A stretch of 64,000 nt of DNA, taken from positions 682,001 through 746,000 of the forward strand of contig NZ_JAHRED010000001.1 of the NCBI RefSeq assembly GCF_019084045.1, read 5' to 3'. This stretch comes from Paeniglutamicibacter quisquiliarum. Lineage in GTDB: Bacteria; Actinomycetota; Actinomycetes; Actinomycetales; Micrococcaceae. The notes under the pieces are model-generated. The model did no database searches. It saw nothing but the letters and a program-made list of their open reading frames with translations, and was not told where the DNA came from. A program made the position numbers and the translations under genes. Below, piece by piece: positions 34,204 through 42,838 of this stretch. The number at the start of each line of letters is the position of its first letter. Positions within the stretch are counted from its first letter, which is position 1.

Positions 34204-36810
34204 ATGAGAAAAACCGCCATGGCCGTTGCGGCCGCACTCGTCTGCGCACTCCTGTTTCCCGGAACCGCGGCAACGGCCGAGGTGCCGGTTCAGGCCTCCG
34301 TGGCCGCAGCGAGCATCCAGGACACCAACAAGGCGTACCTGGCCAAGGCCGCCAAGACGCTGGGCGGCGCCGATGCCGGAACGGGCAAGCTCAAGGACGG
34401 AACGCTGTGGCGTTCGCACCGCGACGGGATCGTGGTGCACTCGGCCAAGCGCAGGGCATTGACGGTGCGCAATGCGGTGGCCCAGGCCTGGGCCGACACC
34501 GGATGGGAGAACGGCCGCTTCGGCTACCCGACCGGTGAACAATACAAGTCCGGGGCCGACACCCGGCAAAACTTCAGCGGCGGCGTCATCGGGGTCCGCC
34601 CGAACGGGACCTCCTACTGGCTGCCCAAGGCACCCAAGCTGCCCGACTTCACCGTCACCGGTGCGGGCTGGGGACACGGCGTGGGCATGAGCCAGTACGG
34701 CGCCCGGGCCATGGCCGCCGAGGGCAAGAGCGCCACCAGCATCCTGGAGTACTACTACAACCCCGCCAAGGTCACCGCCAGCAAGACCGCGGCATCCGGT
34801 GACATCCGGGTGCAGGTGCTCAAATCCGGAACCAGCACATTGACCGTTGCCGGCGGACGCATGCGCGTCACCGATCCCACGGCCGGAAAAACGTATACCG
34901 CCGTGTCCGGATCCACGCTCACCCTGAACCGGAGCGGCTCGCAGCTCACCTACGTGCTGAAGACCCCGGCCGGGTTCGACGTGGTGCCGCGGGACAGGAA
35001 CAAGGACGGGGTGCGCGACGTGAATCCGGCACCCGGGGCCAACAAGGCCAGCGGCAAGCTGCGCATCACGTGGGAGGGGACGCGCGCGTGGCCCTCCTCC
35101 AACCGCGCCACGATCTCCGTCCCCCAGGCGAACGCCGAATCATCGGCGCCGGGGCTCTACCGGCACGGCGCCCTGGAAGCAGGGCTGCTCGATGACCAGG
35201 TGAACCTCGTTGCCTCGCTGCGGCTGAACGACGAATACCTCTATGGCCTGGCCGAGGTCCCGTCCTCATGGCCCTCCGCTGTGCTGCAGGCCCAGGCCAT
35301 TGCGGGCCGGACCTATGCCATGCGCAAGGTCAACAGGCTCAAGGCATCCTGCGACTGCAACGTCACCGACGAGGTCCAGGACCAGAAGTTCACCGGCTGG
35401 AAGAAGGAAAACGAGCAGCCCGGTTACGGGGCCAAGTGGAAGGCGGCCGTCGACGCCACCGTCTCCCGCAACGCCGCGGGCGTGCCCACCGCAGGAAAAG
35501 TCGTGATGTACGCCGGGCGACTTGCAGAGACCGTGTACTCCTCCTCGACCGGCGGGGCCACGCGCAACAGCGAGGACGTCTGGGGCGGCGCGGGCCAGCC
35601 CTACCTGCGGTCGCGGGCCGACTCCTGGTCGTTGAAGAAAAGCGCCAATAACCCGTACAAGTCATGGACCCAGCGCACCAGCCAGCGGGAGATGGCGAAG
35701 GTCTTTGGGCTCAGCGATGTGGTCAGCGTGAAGTTCACCCGCGCCAAGGACCTGACCATCACCTCTGCCACCGCCAAGTCTTCCTCCGGAACCAGCAAGA
35801 CCCTGAAGGGAAACACCTTCCGCGGATCCACCTCCGGCATCGGCGCACTCTCGGCCTGGATCAGCGGCATCAAGCCAAGCGTGGTCGCCCCGAGCGCAAC
35901 CACCATCAATGCCCGGAACTTCTGCACCACCGCGGTCAAGCCCGGGGCCAGCATTTCCACCGCCGCGGCCAAGGCGCGCGACGGGGCCGTCATCTGCCTG
36001 AAGCCCGGAACCCACAAGCCCAGCAACGTGGTGCTCAAGCCGCGGCAAACGCTGGTCGGGCAGGGAATGTCGAGCACCCGGTTCGACGGGACCATCGCCG
36101 TGAACACGAAGAAGTCAGGCAAGCTGCACCGCATCGGCACGGCAAGGATCCCGGCCAAGGCACCCAAGACGCTCGCGTGCACCACCGGGAGCCAGTGCAA
36201 CAGCGCCCAGGTCCTCTTCGCCAACGGCGCCCAGCTGACCCGGGTGTCGTCCAAGGCCAAGGTGAAGTCCGGAACCTACTGGATCGACCACAAGAACCGT
36301 GCCATCTTCACGGGCAAGGCCAGCAGCTCAAAGAACAAATACACCATGTCCTCCCTGACCCGTGCCGTGACGTTGGGAACCTGGTCCCGGATGGGCAATG
36401 TCAATGTGGTCGGCTACGCGAATCCCTCCAACACCGGGGCGGTGTGGCTGCGCGGAGCGCACTCGACGCTCTTTTCCTCCCGGGTTGCGGTGAACCACGG
36501 CATCGGCGTGCAAAGCAACGGCCATGCCACCGGGATCATCAACTCCATCGTCAGGCTCAACGGCCAGGCGGGCATCAGCGCCTCGGGCGGGAAGAACTCG
36601 GTGGTGCGGGGGAGCGAAATCAGCAAGAACGGGTGGGCCGGGTTCAGGCCGGCGACCTTCACCGGCGGCATCGCCGCATCGAACAAGGCCACATTGAAGG
36701 TCTCGTCCTCCAGGATCCTGGACAACCGCGGCGCCGGGACGCGCGGCGTGCGTTCCAAGAGCGATGCCAAGATCTCCGTGGGCACCAGCACGGTGCGCGG
36801 AAACAAGTAG
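34204..36810 (+). CDS. Secreted LGFP - SpoIID/LytB - beta-helix protein
   Basis: An 868-residue exported protein. Residues 1-25 are a Sec signal peptide (RKTAMAVAAALVCALLFPG). An LGFP-type cell-wall repeat follows (about 85-130, GRFGYPTGEQY). A SpoIID/LytB module covers about 145-560, with GAGWGHGVGMSQYGARAMA and the later LYGLAEVPSSWPSAVLQAQA plus IAGRTYAM, the latter holding the catalytic-type Glu. The last ~290 residues look like a parallel beta-helix with repeated short G/N turns (HGIGVQSNGHATGIINSIVR). SpoIID-type enzymes trim denuded glycan strands; the beta-helix may bind or cut another polysaccharide. AGGAAAA precedes the ATG. Confidence 0.85.
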   Translation: MRKTAMAVAAALVCALLFPGTAATAEVPVQASVAAASIQDTNKAYLAKAAKTLGGADAGTGKLKDGTLWRSHRDGIVVHSAKRRALTVRNAVAQAWADTGWENGRFGYPTGEQYKSGADTRQNFSGGVIGVRPNGTSYWLPKAPKLPDFTVTGAGWGHGVGMSQYGARAMAAEGKSATSILEYYYNPAKVTASKTAASGDIRVQVLKSGTSTLTVAGGRMRVTDPTAGKTYTAVSGSTLTLNRSGSQLTYVLKTPAGFDVVPRDRNKDGVRDVNPAPGANKASGKLRITWEGTRAWPSSNRATISVPQANAESSAPGLYRHGALEAGLLDDQVNLVASLRLNDEYLYGLAEVPSSWPSAVLQAQAIAGRTYAMRKVNRLKASCDCNVTDEVQDQKFTGWKKENEQPGYGAKWKAAVDATVSRNAAGVPTAGKVVMYAGRLAETVYSSSTGGATRNSEDVWGGAGQPYLRSRADSWSLKKSANNPYKSWTQRTSQREMAKVFGLSDVVSVKFTRAKDLTITSATAKSSSGTSKTLKGNTFRGSTSGIGALSAWISGIKPSVVAPSATTINARNFCTTAVKPGASISTAAAKARDGAVICLKPGTHKPSNVVLKPRQTLVGQGMSSTRFDGTIAVNTKKSGKLHRIGTARIPAKAPKTLACTTGSQCNSAQVLFANGAQLTRVSSKAKVKSGTYWIDHKNRAIFTGKASSSKNKYTMSSLTRAVTLGTWSRMGNVNVVGYANPSNTGAVWLRGAHSTLFSSRVAVNHGIGVQSNGHATGIINSIVRLNGQAGISASGGKNSVVRGSEISKNGWAGFRPATFTGGIAASNKATLKVSSSRILDNRGAGTRGVRSKSDAKISVGTSTVRGNK

Positions 36811-36815
36811 GCGCG
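36789..36815 (+). repeat. 27-bp repeat, copy 1 (end of the SpoIID gene)
   Basis: This stretch encodes TVRGNK-stop plus GGCGCG and is repeated at 37369-37395 with four mismatches; within the codons all three mismatches are synonymous. Confidence 0.75.
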
Positions 36816-36878
36816 CGGCCTGCCAGTGCCGGTGTTGCCGGGTGCCCGGCGAGGCGAGGACGATTTCGAAGACGAACG

Positions 36879-37364
36879 ATGAATGTAGTTCCCTTGACCC
36901 AACCTGTTTCCGGCCGGGCGGTCTACAGCCTGGGGGACCAGGCCTTTGACTTCGTCCCCACCGATCCCGGGGACGTGGCGGCGCGCAGGGGTTCGCCTGC
37001 CTCGCTGGCACTGGACACCGTGCTTATCGAGGTAGGTATGCCCAACGGCATCCTCCTTTACGTTTGGGGATACTCGCCGCGGTCCTCGTGGCTCAGTGTC
37101 CCTGGTAGGCCCGAGGGTGCCGTCGACGGGGTGGTGAGGGGCGACGAGCCGGCCTTGGGTCCGAGCGGAAGTGTCTCCATTCGCCGCGACCGCAGTGATC
37201 CCGCAGAGGTGTGGCGGACGCAATTCGACGCGGAAAGCGGCTGGTGCCGGATCACCTGTGGCGGCGCCGATGGGCGCCTGGCGAGGATTGCGACCGACAC
37301 GGTCATTGGAACCGACGACACCGGCATTACGTCGTTGTGGCTGAAGCCAACATTCGTGGAATGA
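36879..37364 (+). CDS. Hypothetical protein between duplicated gene ends
   Basis: A 161-residue soluble protein that I do not recognise. It starts MNVVPLTQPVSGRAVYSLGD and ends TSLWLKPTFVE; the middle is rich in Arg, Gly and Ser with several Trp. No signal peptide or membrane segment is seen. The ribosome-binding sequence is weak (GAAGA eleven bases before the ATG). It lies between the SpoIID gene end and a diverged copy of that end, so it may have arrived by insertion or replaced a paralogue. Whether it is expressed is unclear. Confidence 0.5.
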   Translation: MNVVPLTQPVSGRAVYSLGDQAFDFVPTDPGDVAARRGSPASLALDTVLIEVGMPNGILLYVWGYSPRSSWLSVPGRPEGAVDGVVRGDEPALGPSGSVSIRRDRSDPAEVWRTQFDAESGWCRITCGGADGRLARIATDTVIGTDDTGITSLWLKPTFVE

Positions 37365-37368
37365 GCGC

Positions 37369-37395
37369 AACGGTCCGCGGCAACAAATAGGCGCG
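37369..37395 (+). repeat. 27-bp repeat, copy 2 (remnant of a SpoIID-type gene end)
   Basis: ACGGTCCGCGGCAACAAATAG plus GGCGCG matches 36789-36815 at 23 of 27 positions, including the stop codon and the bases after it. It is not part of any current gene. Confidence 0.7.
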
Positions 37396-37400
37396 TCCGT

Positions 37401-38336
37401 CTAGCGCCGCTTGGGTCCGATGCTCAGCTCGGCCAGGACCCTGGTGAGCCGGTCCATGAACACCCCGACCTTGGGGTTGTCCCGGTTTTCCGGGCGAAGG
37501 GCAAAGATGCTGCGGACCAGGCTGATCTCGGGTGCATCAATCACCTGAATGCCATCGGGTGCCCGCAGCATGGCCAGTTCAGGGACCACGGCGGCGCCCA
37601 GCCCGGCGGCGGCCATGTGCAGCGATGCATTGAAGTCATCCGAATGGGCCACGACCCGCGGGTGGATGTTGAATGCGGCGAAGAGCCGGGAGATCACGGT
37701 GGCGTCGGAGGTCCCCGGATGGTGCATGATCCAGGGCATGTCGGCCAGCTGCGCGGCGCTGAAGACCGAGGAGCCGTCGAGCTTCCAGGAAGCCGGGACC
37801 ACCACGCGGAACGGGTCGTCACCCAGCCACTGGCGCTCCAGCTGCGCCGGCCAGGCCAGCCCGCCCTGGCCCACCTGGAAGATCAGCGCGAGGTCCAGCT
37901 CGCCGTCCTGGCGCAGCCCGGTGATCGTCTGGTGGGGTTCGCCCACGTTCACCCGCAGAGCGATGCCTAGCTGGTCCCAGTCCGGCGAGCCCAGGAGCTT
38001 GGGCAGGGCGTAGGTGGCCAGCGACGGAAAGATCCCGATGCGCAGTTCCTGCAGCGGCTTGCCGCTGGGGTCAAGGTCCGGTGTGGAGGTCGCTGCCATG
38101 AGCGCGTCGATGTCGGTGAGCACGCGGCGGGCATGCCTGGCCATGGTCAGTGCGGCGGGAGTGGGCTCGATGCTCTTGGCCCCCCGGGTGAAAAGGGTGG
38201 TGCCTGTGTCGCGTTCCAGCGCCGACATCTGCTGCGAGACCGCCGAGGGCGTGTACCCCAGGCGGAGGGCGGAGGCGGCGAACGACTTTTGCGTCACGAC
38301 TTCCAGCAGCGTGCGCAAGTGAACCGGATTGACCAC
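37401..38336 (-). CDS. LysR-family transcriptional regulator
   Basis: A 311-residue regulator. The N-terminal winged HTH (HLRTLLEVVTQKSFAASALR, then GYTPSAVSQQMSALERDTG) is classical LysR, followed by a periplasmic-binding-protein-like effector domain (about 95-300). GTG 38336 is chosen because AGGAG is seven bases upstream; the longer open frame adds an unlikely Arg-rich stretch. The target is not obvious: it stands beside an acidic small protein and does not face a divergent metabolic gene closely. Confidence 0.88.
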   Translation of the reverse strand: MVNPVHLRTLLEVVTQKSFAASALRLGYTPSAVSQQMSALERDTGTTLFTRGAKSIEPTPAALTMARHARRVLTDIDALMAATSTPDLDPSGKPLQELRIGIFPSLATYALPKLLGSPDWDQLGIALRVNVGEPHQTITGLRQDGELDLALIFQVGQGGLAWPAQLERQWLGDDPFRVVVPASWKLDGSSVFSAAQLADMPWIMHHPGTSDATVISRLFAAFNIHPRVVAHSDDFNASLHMAAAGLGAAVVPELAMLRAPDGIQVIDAPEISLVRSIFALRPENRDNPKVGVFMDRLTRVLAELSIGPKRR

Positions 38337-38417
38337 TGAAACTCCTGTGCCTCGGGCGGGGTGAGAGCGCGAACCACTGATGGAGCGCGCCCGTCCCATC
38401 CTAGACGGGCGAGGGTC

Positions 38418-38672
38418 CTACGTGGATTCCTCCTCGAGGAGCTCGTCCTCGGACCACTCCTCCTCGACGGATTCCTCGTCTTCCTCCTCGTCCTCGGCGG
38501 CGAGGTCGTCATCGAGGAGATACAGGTGCTTGCGCAGCGGATCGAGGGCCGTCATGGTTTCGGGGCTGTCGGAGGAACCATCGTAGGGCTGGCCGTCCCG
38601 GCCGTCGTCCGGTTCGTACATGTCGTCGTCAATCGGCTCATCGAAGACGGTGTCATCAAAGCTGTTGCTCAT
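38418..38672 (-). CDS. Small highly acidic protein
   Basis: An 84-residue protein with roughly 40 percent Asp plus Glu, ending in long runs of Glu/Asp/Ser. A single less acidic segment (TALDPLRKHLYLL) could be a helix. It is probably intrinsically disordered. GAGGGA precedes the ATG at a good distance, supporting expression. It is 81 bases upstream of the LysR gene in the same direction. The function is unknown; low complexity makes homology unreliable. Confidence 0.62.
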   Translation of the reverse strand: MSNSFDDTVFDEPIDDDMYEPDDGRDGQPYDGSSDSPETMTALDPLRKHLYLLDDDLAAEDEEEDEESVEEEWSEDELLEEEST

Positions 38673-38809
38673 CGTGTCCCTCTTTTCTTCAAACGCCGGG
38701 ATCTGCGACCGAACCCCGATTGATTACAGCCTATGTTGCATCCGGGCGTATGGGAATGGGCACTTTTTCGTGCGCGGAATCGGGCCGTCAGGCGGAGTAT
38801 GGTCGGTAT

Positions 38810-39304
38810 ATGGACAGCGATATTTCCCCACGGTTCCTCACGCCCGCCGTCAGCGGCCGCGCCTTGCTTGCCGCCGCCGGGCGGATCCTGGCACCGGCAC
38901 TGTGGCTGGGATTGCTCATCGGGATTTCGTTCATCGAGACGCCGCTGAAGTTCATGGCCCCGGGCATGACCCTGGCGCTGGGCCTGGGCATCGGGCAGCT
39001 GGTCTTCGCCGCCATGAACATCGTGGAAGTGGTGTTCTTCATCGTGCTCGCCGCCTCCTGCCTCCGGCGGGGCCTGGACCGGGCGTACCTGTGGGTGGTT
39101 GGGTTGCTGGGCACCGTGCTGCTGGCCAAGGTCGCGCTCATCAGGCCGTTCCTGTCCGGGCGCACCGAGGCGGTGCTGGCGGGAGCCGAGGCGGGCGGCT
39201 CGGCCTGGCACTACTTCTACATTGCCGCTGACGGCCTGCTTGTGGTCCTGCTCGTCACGGTTCTGGTCATGGGCGTGCGCCGTTGGGTGCTTCCCGGGCG
39301 GTAG
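38810..39304 (+). CDS. Four-helix membrane protein, uncharacterised
   Basis: A 164-residue integral membrane protein with hydrophobic segments at about residues 20-42, 53-83, 91-111 and 136-156. Conserved-looking polar residues inside helices (SFIETPLKF, AAMNIVEVVFF) suggest a function beyond anchoring, but I cannot name a family. ATG 38810 is chosen from several; the upstream ATG at 38720 would add a hydrophilic leader. Confidence 0.68.
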   Translation: MDSDISPRFLTPAVSGRALLAAAGRILAPALWLGLLIGISFIETPLKFMAPGMTLALGLGIGQLVFAAMNIVEVVFFIVLAASCLRRGLDRAYLWVVGLLGTVLLAKVALIRPFLSGRTEAVLAGAEAGGSAWHYFYIAADGLLVVLLVTVLVMGVRRWVLPGR

Positions 39305-39318
39305 GGGCACCAAATGAA

Positions 39319-39358
39319 ATGGATTCGGCCAGCGGGATTTCCCGGTGGCCGAATCCAT
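39319..39358. terminator. Bidirectional hairpin
   Basis: ATGGATTCGGCCA (39319-39331) pairs perfectly with TGGCCGAATCCAT (39346-39358), with an inner CGGGA/TCCCG stem. It sits in the 69-base gap between convergent genes. Confidence 0.75.
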
Positions 39359-39373
39359 GAATGCGGTGTCTGG

Positions 39374-40372
39374 CTAACCGGCCGCCGCCATGGACATGGC
39401 CTGGGCGGTGATCTTCACCGATTCCAGGCGCTGCGCCGGATCACCGGCGTTGTGCACGGTGATCAGTTCATCTGCCCCCGCGGTGCGCGCGAACTCGCGC
39501 AGGTACTGGGCCACGGCCGTACCGTCGCCCACCGCCGTGTACTGGAGCATCTTCATGATCGAATCCCCATGCGGGGTGTCCAGAAGCATTTCCACTTCGG
39601 CATCGGTGAACTCCGTGGAACGGTTGCGGCCCAGCATCATCCGGATGCGGTCGCGGCGGACCTGTTCCATGATGGTCTGCGCCTCGGCGTTGGTCCCGGC
39701 CGCGACCACGCCCACGCCTGCGATGACGTACGGCTCGGCGAGGAACTCCGAGGGGCGGAACTCGTTGCGGTACGCGGTGGTGGCCTGCACCAGGGCGTCC
39801 GGGGCAAAATGCGAGGCAAAGGAGTAGGGCAGGCCCAGCTGCGCGGCAAGCCGGGCGCCGAACAGGCTGGAGCCAAGGATGTAAAGCGGGACGTTGGTGC
39901 CGTGTCCCGGGTAGGCGTTGACGCCCTCGATGCGGGAGGTTTCGCCGAGGTAGGCCTGAAGTTCCAGCACGTCATGCGGGAACGCGTCGGCGGCGGCGGG
40001 GTCGCGGCGCAAGGCCCGGAACGTCGCCTGATCGGTGCCCGGCGCCCGGCCCAGGCCCAGGTCGATGCGGCCCGGGAAGAGGGTTTCGAGGGTGCCGAAT
40101 TGTTCGGCAATCACCAGCGGTGAGTGGTTGGGCAGCATGACGCCGCCGGAACCCAGGCGAATGCTGCTGGTGTGGTGGGCGACGTGGCCGATGAGCACAG
40201 AGGTCGCCGACGACGCGATGGAACTCATGTTGTGGTGCTCGGCGTACCAGACACGCTTGTAGCCGGTCGCCTCGGCGGTTTGCGCCAATTCGACGCTCTC
40301 GGCGAAGGTCTGGGCGGCGGTACCGCCGCGGCGAATGGGGGCAAGATCAAGGATCGACAAAGGAATGCTCAC
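39374..40372 (-). CDS. LLM-class flavin-dependent oxidoreductase (luciferase-like, group 1)
   Basis: A 332-residue bacterial-luciferase-fold protein. It opens [17 protein letters not shown] and has [45 protein letters not shown] and [20 protein letters not shown], the diagnostic stretches of the group-1 luciferase-like oxidoreductases (TIGR03558). These use reduced FMN supplied by a partner reductase; substrates are mostly unknown. GTG 40372 is the start that fits the family length; the ribosome-binding sequence (GAGGGG) is further away than ideal. Confidence 0.88.
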   Translation of the reverse strand: MSIPLSILDLAPIRRGGTAAQTFAESVELAQTAEATGYKRVWYAEHHNMSSIASSATSVLIGHVAHHTSSIRLGSGGVMLPNHSPLVIAEQFGTLETLFPGRIDLGLGRAPGTDQATFRALRRDPAAADAFPHDVLELQAYLGETSRIEGVNAYPGHGTNVPLYILGSSLFGARLAAQLGLPYSFASHFAPDALVQATTAYRNEFRPSEFLAEPYVIAGVGVVAAGTNAEAQTIMEQVRRDRIRMMLGRNRSTEFTDAEVEMLLDTPHGDSIMKMLQYTAVGDGTAVAQYLREFARTAGADELITVHNAGDPAQRLESVKITAQAMSMAAAG

Positions 40373-40458
40373 ATAGGCGGCAACTAGCGCCCCTCGGGTT
40401 TCATTCCCGCGGTGTCCGGGCACACACCCCAAACGCCCGAAAGCGTAGGATTTGGGTC

Positions 40459-41121
40459 ATGAAGCGGAAGGCTTTGCCGATAGCCGGCGGCCTGCTGGCC
40501 TGCCTGCTGGGCGCGTGCACGGTGTTGGTCCCTGACCCCGATCCCGTTGAGTCCACGCTGCCGACACCCGATCGCCTGGCCGAGCTCCCCGCCGACTGCC
40601 CGCGTTCCGGGGGTGTGGCGGAGCCCGAGGGGATTGGCCCGGGGACCGAGGCGCAGATAGCCGCCGATTTGTTGGCCGCCGTCGGCGATTGGGTCAATGC
40701 AGGAACCGCAATGGTCGCCAATGAGCCGGACTGGATCGGGCCCGGTTTGCCCGGGCACTGCCTGGCGGACTTGGCCGAGCTGCTGGGGCGGATCCACGGC
40801 CCGGCACTCCTGGCCCAGGGCGGCGATGAGACGTTGTCCGCCTTTCAGGCGGAATTGGTCAAGGAGAACCTGGAAAATCTGGAAGCCGCCCGTGCCCAGG
40901 GCGGGGCCACGAACGCAAGGCGGGAATTGGCGCTCTTGCAGCAATCGTCCCAATCGGAAAGCGGCGCATTCTTGAATCTCATCGTGCGCAAGCTGGAGAA
41001 CCGGTCGATACAACCGGCGGGTACGGAGGAATGGATGGCCATTGTGGTTCCGCAGGGGTCGCGAAACCTGGTGTTCCACTTGGAAACGAAGGAAGCGGCG
41101 CACGGCTACTTCAGTTGGTGA
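40459..41121 (+). CDS. Putative lipoprotein
   Basis: A 220-residue exported protein. The signal peptide ends in the lipobox LLGAC with Cys20 as the lipidated residue, followed by an acidic Pro-rich linker. The mature part is mainly helical and has two further cysteines (ADCPRSG and GHCLADL), which might form a disulphide. The domain is not recognised. Lower GC and more relaxed codon use than the neighbours are noticeable. Confidence 0.72.
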   Translation: MKRKALPIAGGLLACLLGACTVLVPDPDPVESTLPTPDRLAELPADCPRSGGVAEPEGIGPGTEAQIAADLLAAVGDWVNAGTAMVANEPDWIGPGLPGHCLADLAELLGRIHGPALLAQGGDETLSAFQAELVKENLENLEAARAQGGATNARRELALLQQSSQSESGAFLNLIVRKLENRSIQPAGTEEWMAIVVPQGSRNLVFHLETKEAAHGYFSW

Positions 41122-41150
41122 GTCCGGCGCGGCACCCGGTGGGATAAAAC

Positions 41151-41188
41151 AGTATGGGCGCCACTCCCGGGGGAGTGGCGCCCATACT
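41151..41188. terminator. Perfect 18-bp bidirectional terminator
   Basis: AGTATGGGCGCCACTCCC (41151-41168) and GGGAGTGGCGCCCATACT (41171-41188) are exact reverse complements around GG. Preceding AAAA on the plus strand gives a T-run for leftward transcripts of the cold-shock gene, so it serves both convergent genes. Confidence 0.9.
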
Positions 41189-41222
41189 AATCAGCTAAAT
41201 GCCGAAGGTGATGATCCGAAGC

Positions 41223-41426
41223 TTAGACAGCGCGGATATCGGTGGCCTGAAGGCCCTTCTGGCCCTGAGTAACTTCAAACTCAACGCGCTGGCCCTCTTC
41301 GAGCGAACGGAAGCCGTTCGACTGGATGGCGGAGTAGTGTGCGAAAACATCATCCGAGTTGTCGTCCGGAGCGATGAAGCCGAAGCCCTTTTCGGCGTTG
41401 AACCACTTAACGGTACCTGTTGCCAT
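41223..41426 (-). CDS. cspA: Cold-shock protein (CspA family)
   Basis: A 67-residue single cold-shock domain that binds single-stranded RNA/DNA and acts as an RNA chaperone. The RNA-binding motifs are KGFGFI (residues 13-18) and DVFAHYS (26-32). The start at 41426 gives the canonical [10 protein letters not shown]. The gene is lower in GC with highly biased codons (AAC, GAG, CAG), suggesting high expression. It has a long upstream leader. Confidence 0.96.
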   Translation of the reverse strand: MATGTVKWFNAEKGFGFIAPDDNSDDVFAHYSAIQSNGFRSLEEGQRVEFEVTQGQKGLQATDIRAV

Positions 41427-41629
41427 GATGGGTGTGTCCTTTCGAGACTGTCCTGAAATGGGACGTAGGGGAGTCAATTCCACTGTGGAATCCACTTGCA
41501 GCTACGTGATTCAACGCGGTTCAGAAAGGTACTCGCCCCGGCAACGGGGTGTTTGCACTGAAATTACTGCGAGAAAAACTAGAACTACAAGCTCAACGGT
41601 ACGCTACTTGGCGACCAGTTGCTAGCACG
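41427..41629 (-). promoter_or_regulatory. Promoter and long 5' leader of the cold-shock gene
   Basis: About 200 bases upstream of the cold-shock ATG hold no gene and are clearly AT-richer than the surroundings. Cold-shock mRNAs usually carry long structured leaders that act as temperature switches, so this is the probable leader plus promoter. I could not identify convincing -35/-10 boxes. Confidence 0.45.
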
Positions 41630-41666
41630 GGGGTCATTCCGGGCAAAAGTTTCCCGGAATGACCCC
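41630..41666 (-). terminator. Perfect 14-bp hairpin after the chelatase gene
   Basis: GGGGTCATTCCGGG (41630-41643) pairs exactly with CCCGGAATGACCCC (41653-41666); the loop is CAAAAGTTT. It lies just downstream of the leftward nirD-chelatase operon and insulates the cold-shock promoter. Confidence 0.82.
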
Positions 41667-41672
41667 TGCCGT

Positions 41673-42464
41673 TTACCAGGCGATGGACTGCCGGTAACGC
41701 TCGATGACGAGGTCCACGAGCTCCCGCGGCGGAGCCTGGCCCGGGTGCAGCAACGGTGCGCTCAGCACGTCCGGGGAGCTCGCGGCAGCCACCCCTGCAA
41801 AGTATCCGGGGGCCAGGAGATAGCTGGAAACCACCGTGCGCCGCCCGGGGTTGAGGGCGCGGGCCGCCGCCAGGACATCGGGCAGGCGAGGTTCTGCGGC
41901 CGAAATAAAGGCGGGAGTCACGGGAACCTGCAGCCGGCCGGCCAGCAACTGGGCCATGGCCCGGCAATCCGCCAAGCCGCGCGGATCCGCGGACCCCGCA
42001 CAGGCAAGGACCACCGCCTCGCCGGGAATCCAACCGGCCTCCAAAAGCCGGCGATGGAGGACCGCGGCAAGCGAGGCATCGGGACCCAGGGGAGCGGCCA
42101 CCTCCGTGCCGGGGTGCCCGCCGGCGGCGGCGGCAAGATCGCCCGAGGCATGGGTTCCCGCCGACAACAGCAACGGCACCAGGGCCGCCGCCTGCCCGGG
42201 CTCGATGGCACCGGAGTGCAGGAAGGGACCGACCCGCGGTTCCTGCACGTCGACGAAGGCCGCGTGCACGGAGACATCGGAAAGTGCGACATCCACCACA
42301 TCAACCAGCGCCCGGATGGCCGCACGTCCCGCCGGGCTGTCCGTGCCGTGGGAGACGGCCACCAGATCGGGGGACGGGGCGGTTTCCAGCCAGCCAAGCC
42401 AGGGCGGGTGTTCGACGGTTCCGGCCACCCGGGCGCCGGTGCGCGTGAGCGTGGCGCTGCTCAT
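41673..42464 (-). CDS. Sirohydrochlorin chelatase-like protein (CbiX/SirB)
   Basis: A 263-residue class II chelatase with two CbiX half-domains: the first begins DLVAVSHGTDSPAGRAAIRAL (split active-site histidine in SHGT), the second VVLACAGSADPRGLADCRAM. PRLPDVLAAARALNPGRRTV and VVSSYLLAPGYFAGV match the substrate-binding region. It should insert iron into sirohydrochlorin to make siroheme for NirB. The ATG at 42464 overlaps the nirD stop (ATGA), fixing the start. Confidence 0.88.
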   Translation of the reverse strand: MSSATLTRTGARVAGTVEHPPWLGWLETAPSPDLVAVSHGTDSPAGRAAIRALVDVVDVALSDVSVHAAFVDVQEPRVGPFLHSGAIEPGQAAALVPLLLSAGTHASGDLAAAAGGHPGTEVAAPLGPDASLAAVLHRRLLEAGWIPGEAVVLACAGSADPRGLADCRAMAQLLAGRLQVPVTPAFISAAEPRLPDVLAAARALNPGRRTVVSSYLLAPGYFAGVAAASSPDVLSAPLLHPGQAPPRELVDLVIERYRQSIAW

Positions 42465-42838
42465 TGGGCGGAGTCCAGCCACAACATGCCCTGGTGCAGG
42501 CGCACCGGGTGGACCTGCAGCGCCGGCGCCGCCCCGCTGAGGCAGTCGCCGGTGTCCAGGCGGTACACCTCCTTGTGCAGCGGGCAGGCAATCGTGGGAA
42601 CACGGGCGCCGGCAATGGACTTGTCACCCAGGATGCCGCGGGCCATGACCTTGGCGCCGCTGCCGGGGCAGTGGTGCGAGGCGGCGAAGAACTCATCGCC
42701 CTCGGTGCGGTACACGGCAACCTGCGTGCCCCCAAGCCACGCGGCTTCGCCCCAGCCGGGCTCGAGGTCCCCGGTCTTGCACACCGCAACCAGTCCCTGC
42801 ACGGTTTCGAGCGTGGTTTCTTCGAGCGTTTCACTCAT
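42461..42838 (-). CDS. nirD: Nitrite reductase small subunit
   Basis: A 125-residue Rieske-fold protein, partner of NirB in the NADH-dependent assimilatory nitrite reductase. The second Rieske motif is present (CPLH, Cys85 and His88), but the first is CPG (Cys57-Pro-Gly59) without the histidine, so a [2Fe-2S] Rieske cluster is unlikely, as in other NirD proteins. ILGDKSIAGARVPTIACPLH matches the family. It is transcribed away from nirB, an unusual split of nirBD, and is coupled to the chelatase. Confidence 0.92.
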   Translation of the reverse strand: MSETLEETTLETVQGLVAVCKTGDLEPGWGEAAWLGGTQVAVYRTEGDEFFAASHHCPGSGAKVMARGILGDKSIAGARVPTIACPLHKEVYRLDTGDCLSGAAPALQVHPVRLHQGMLWLDSAQ

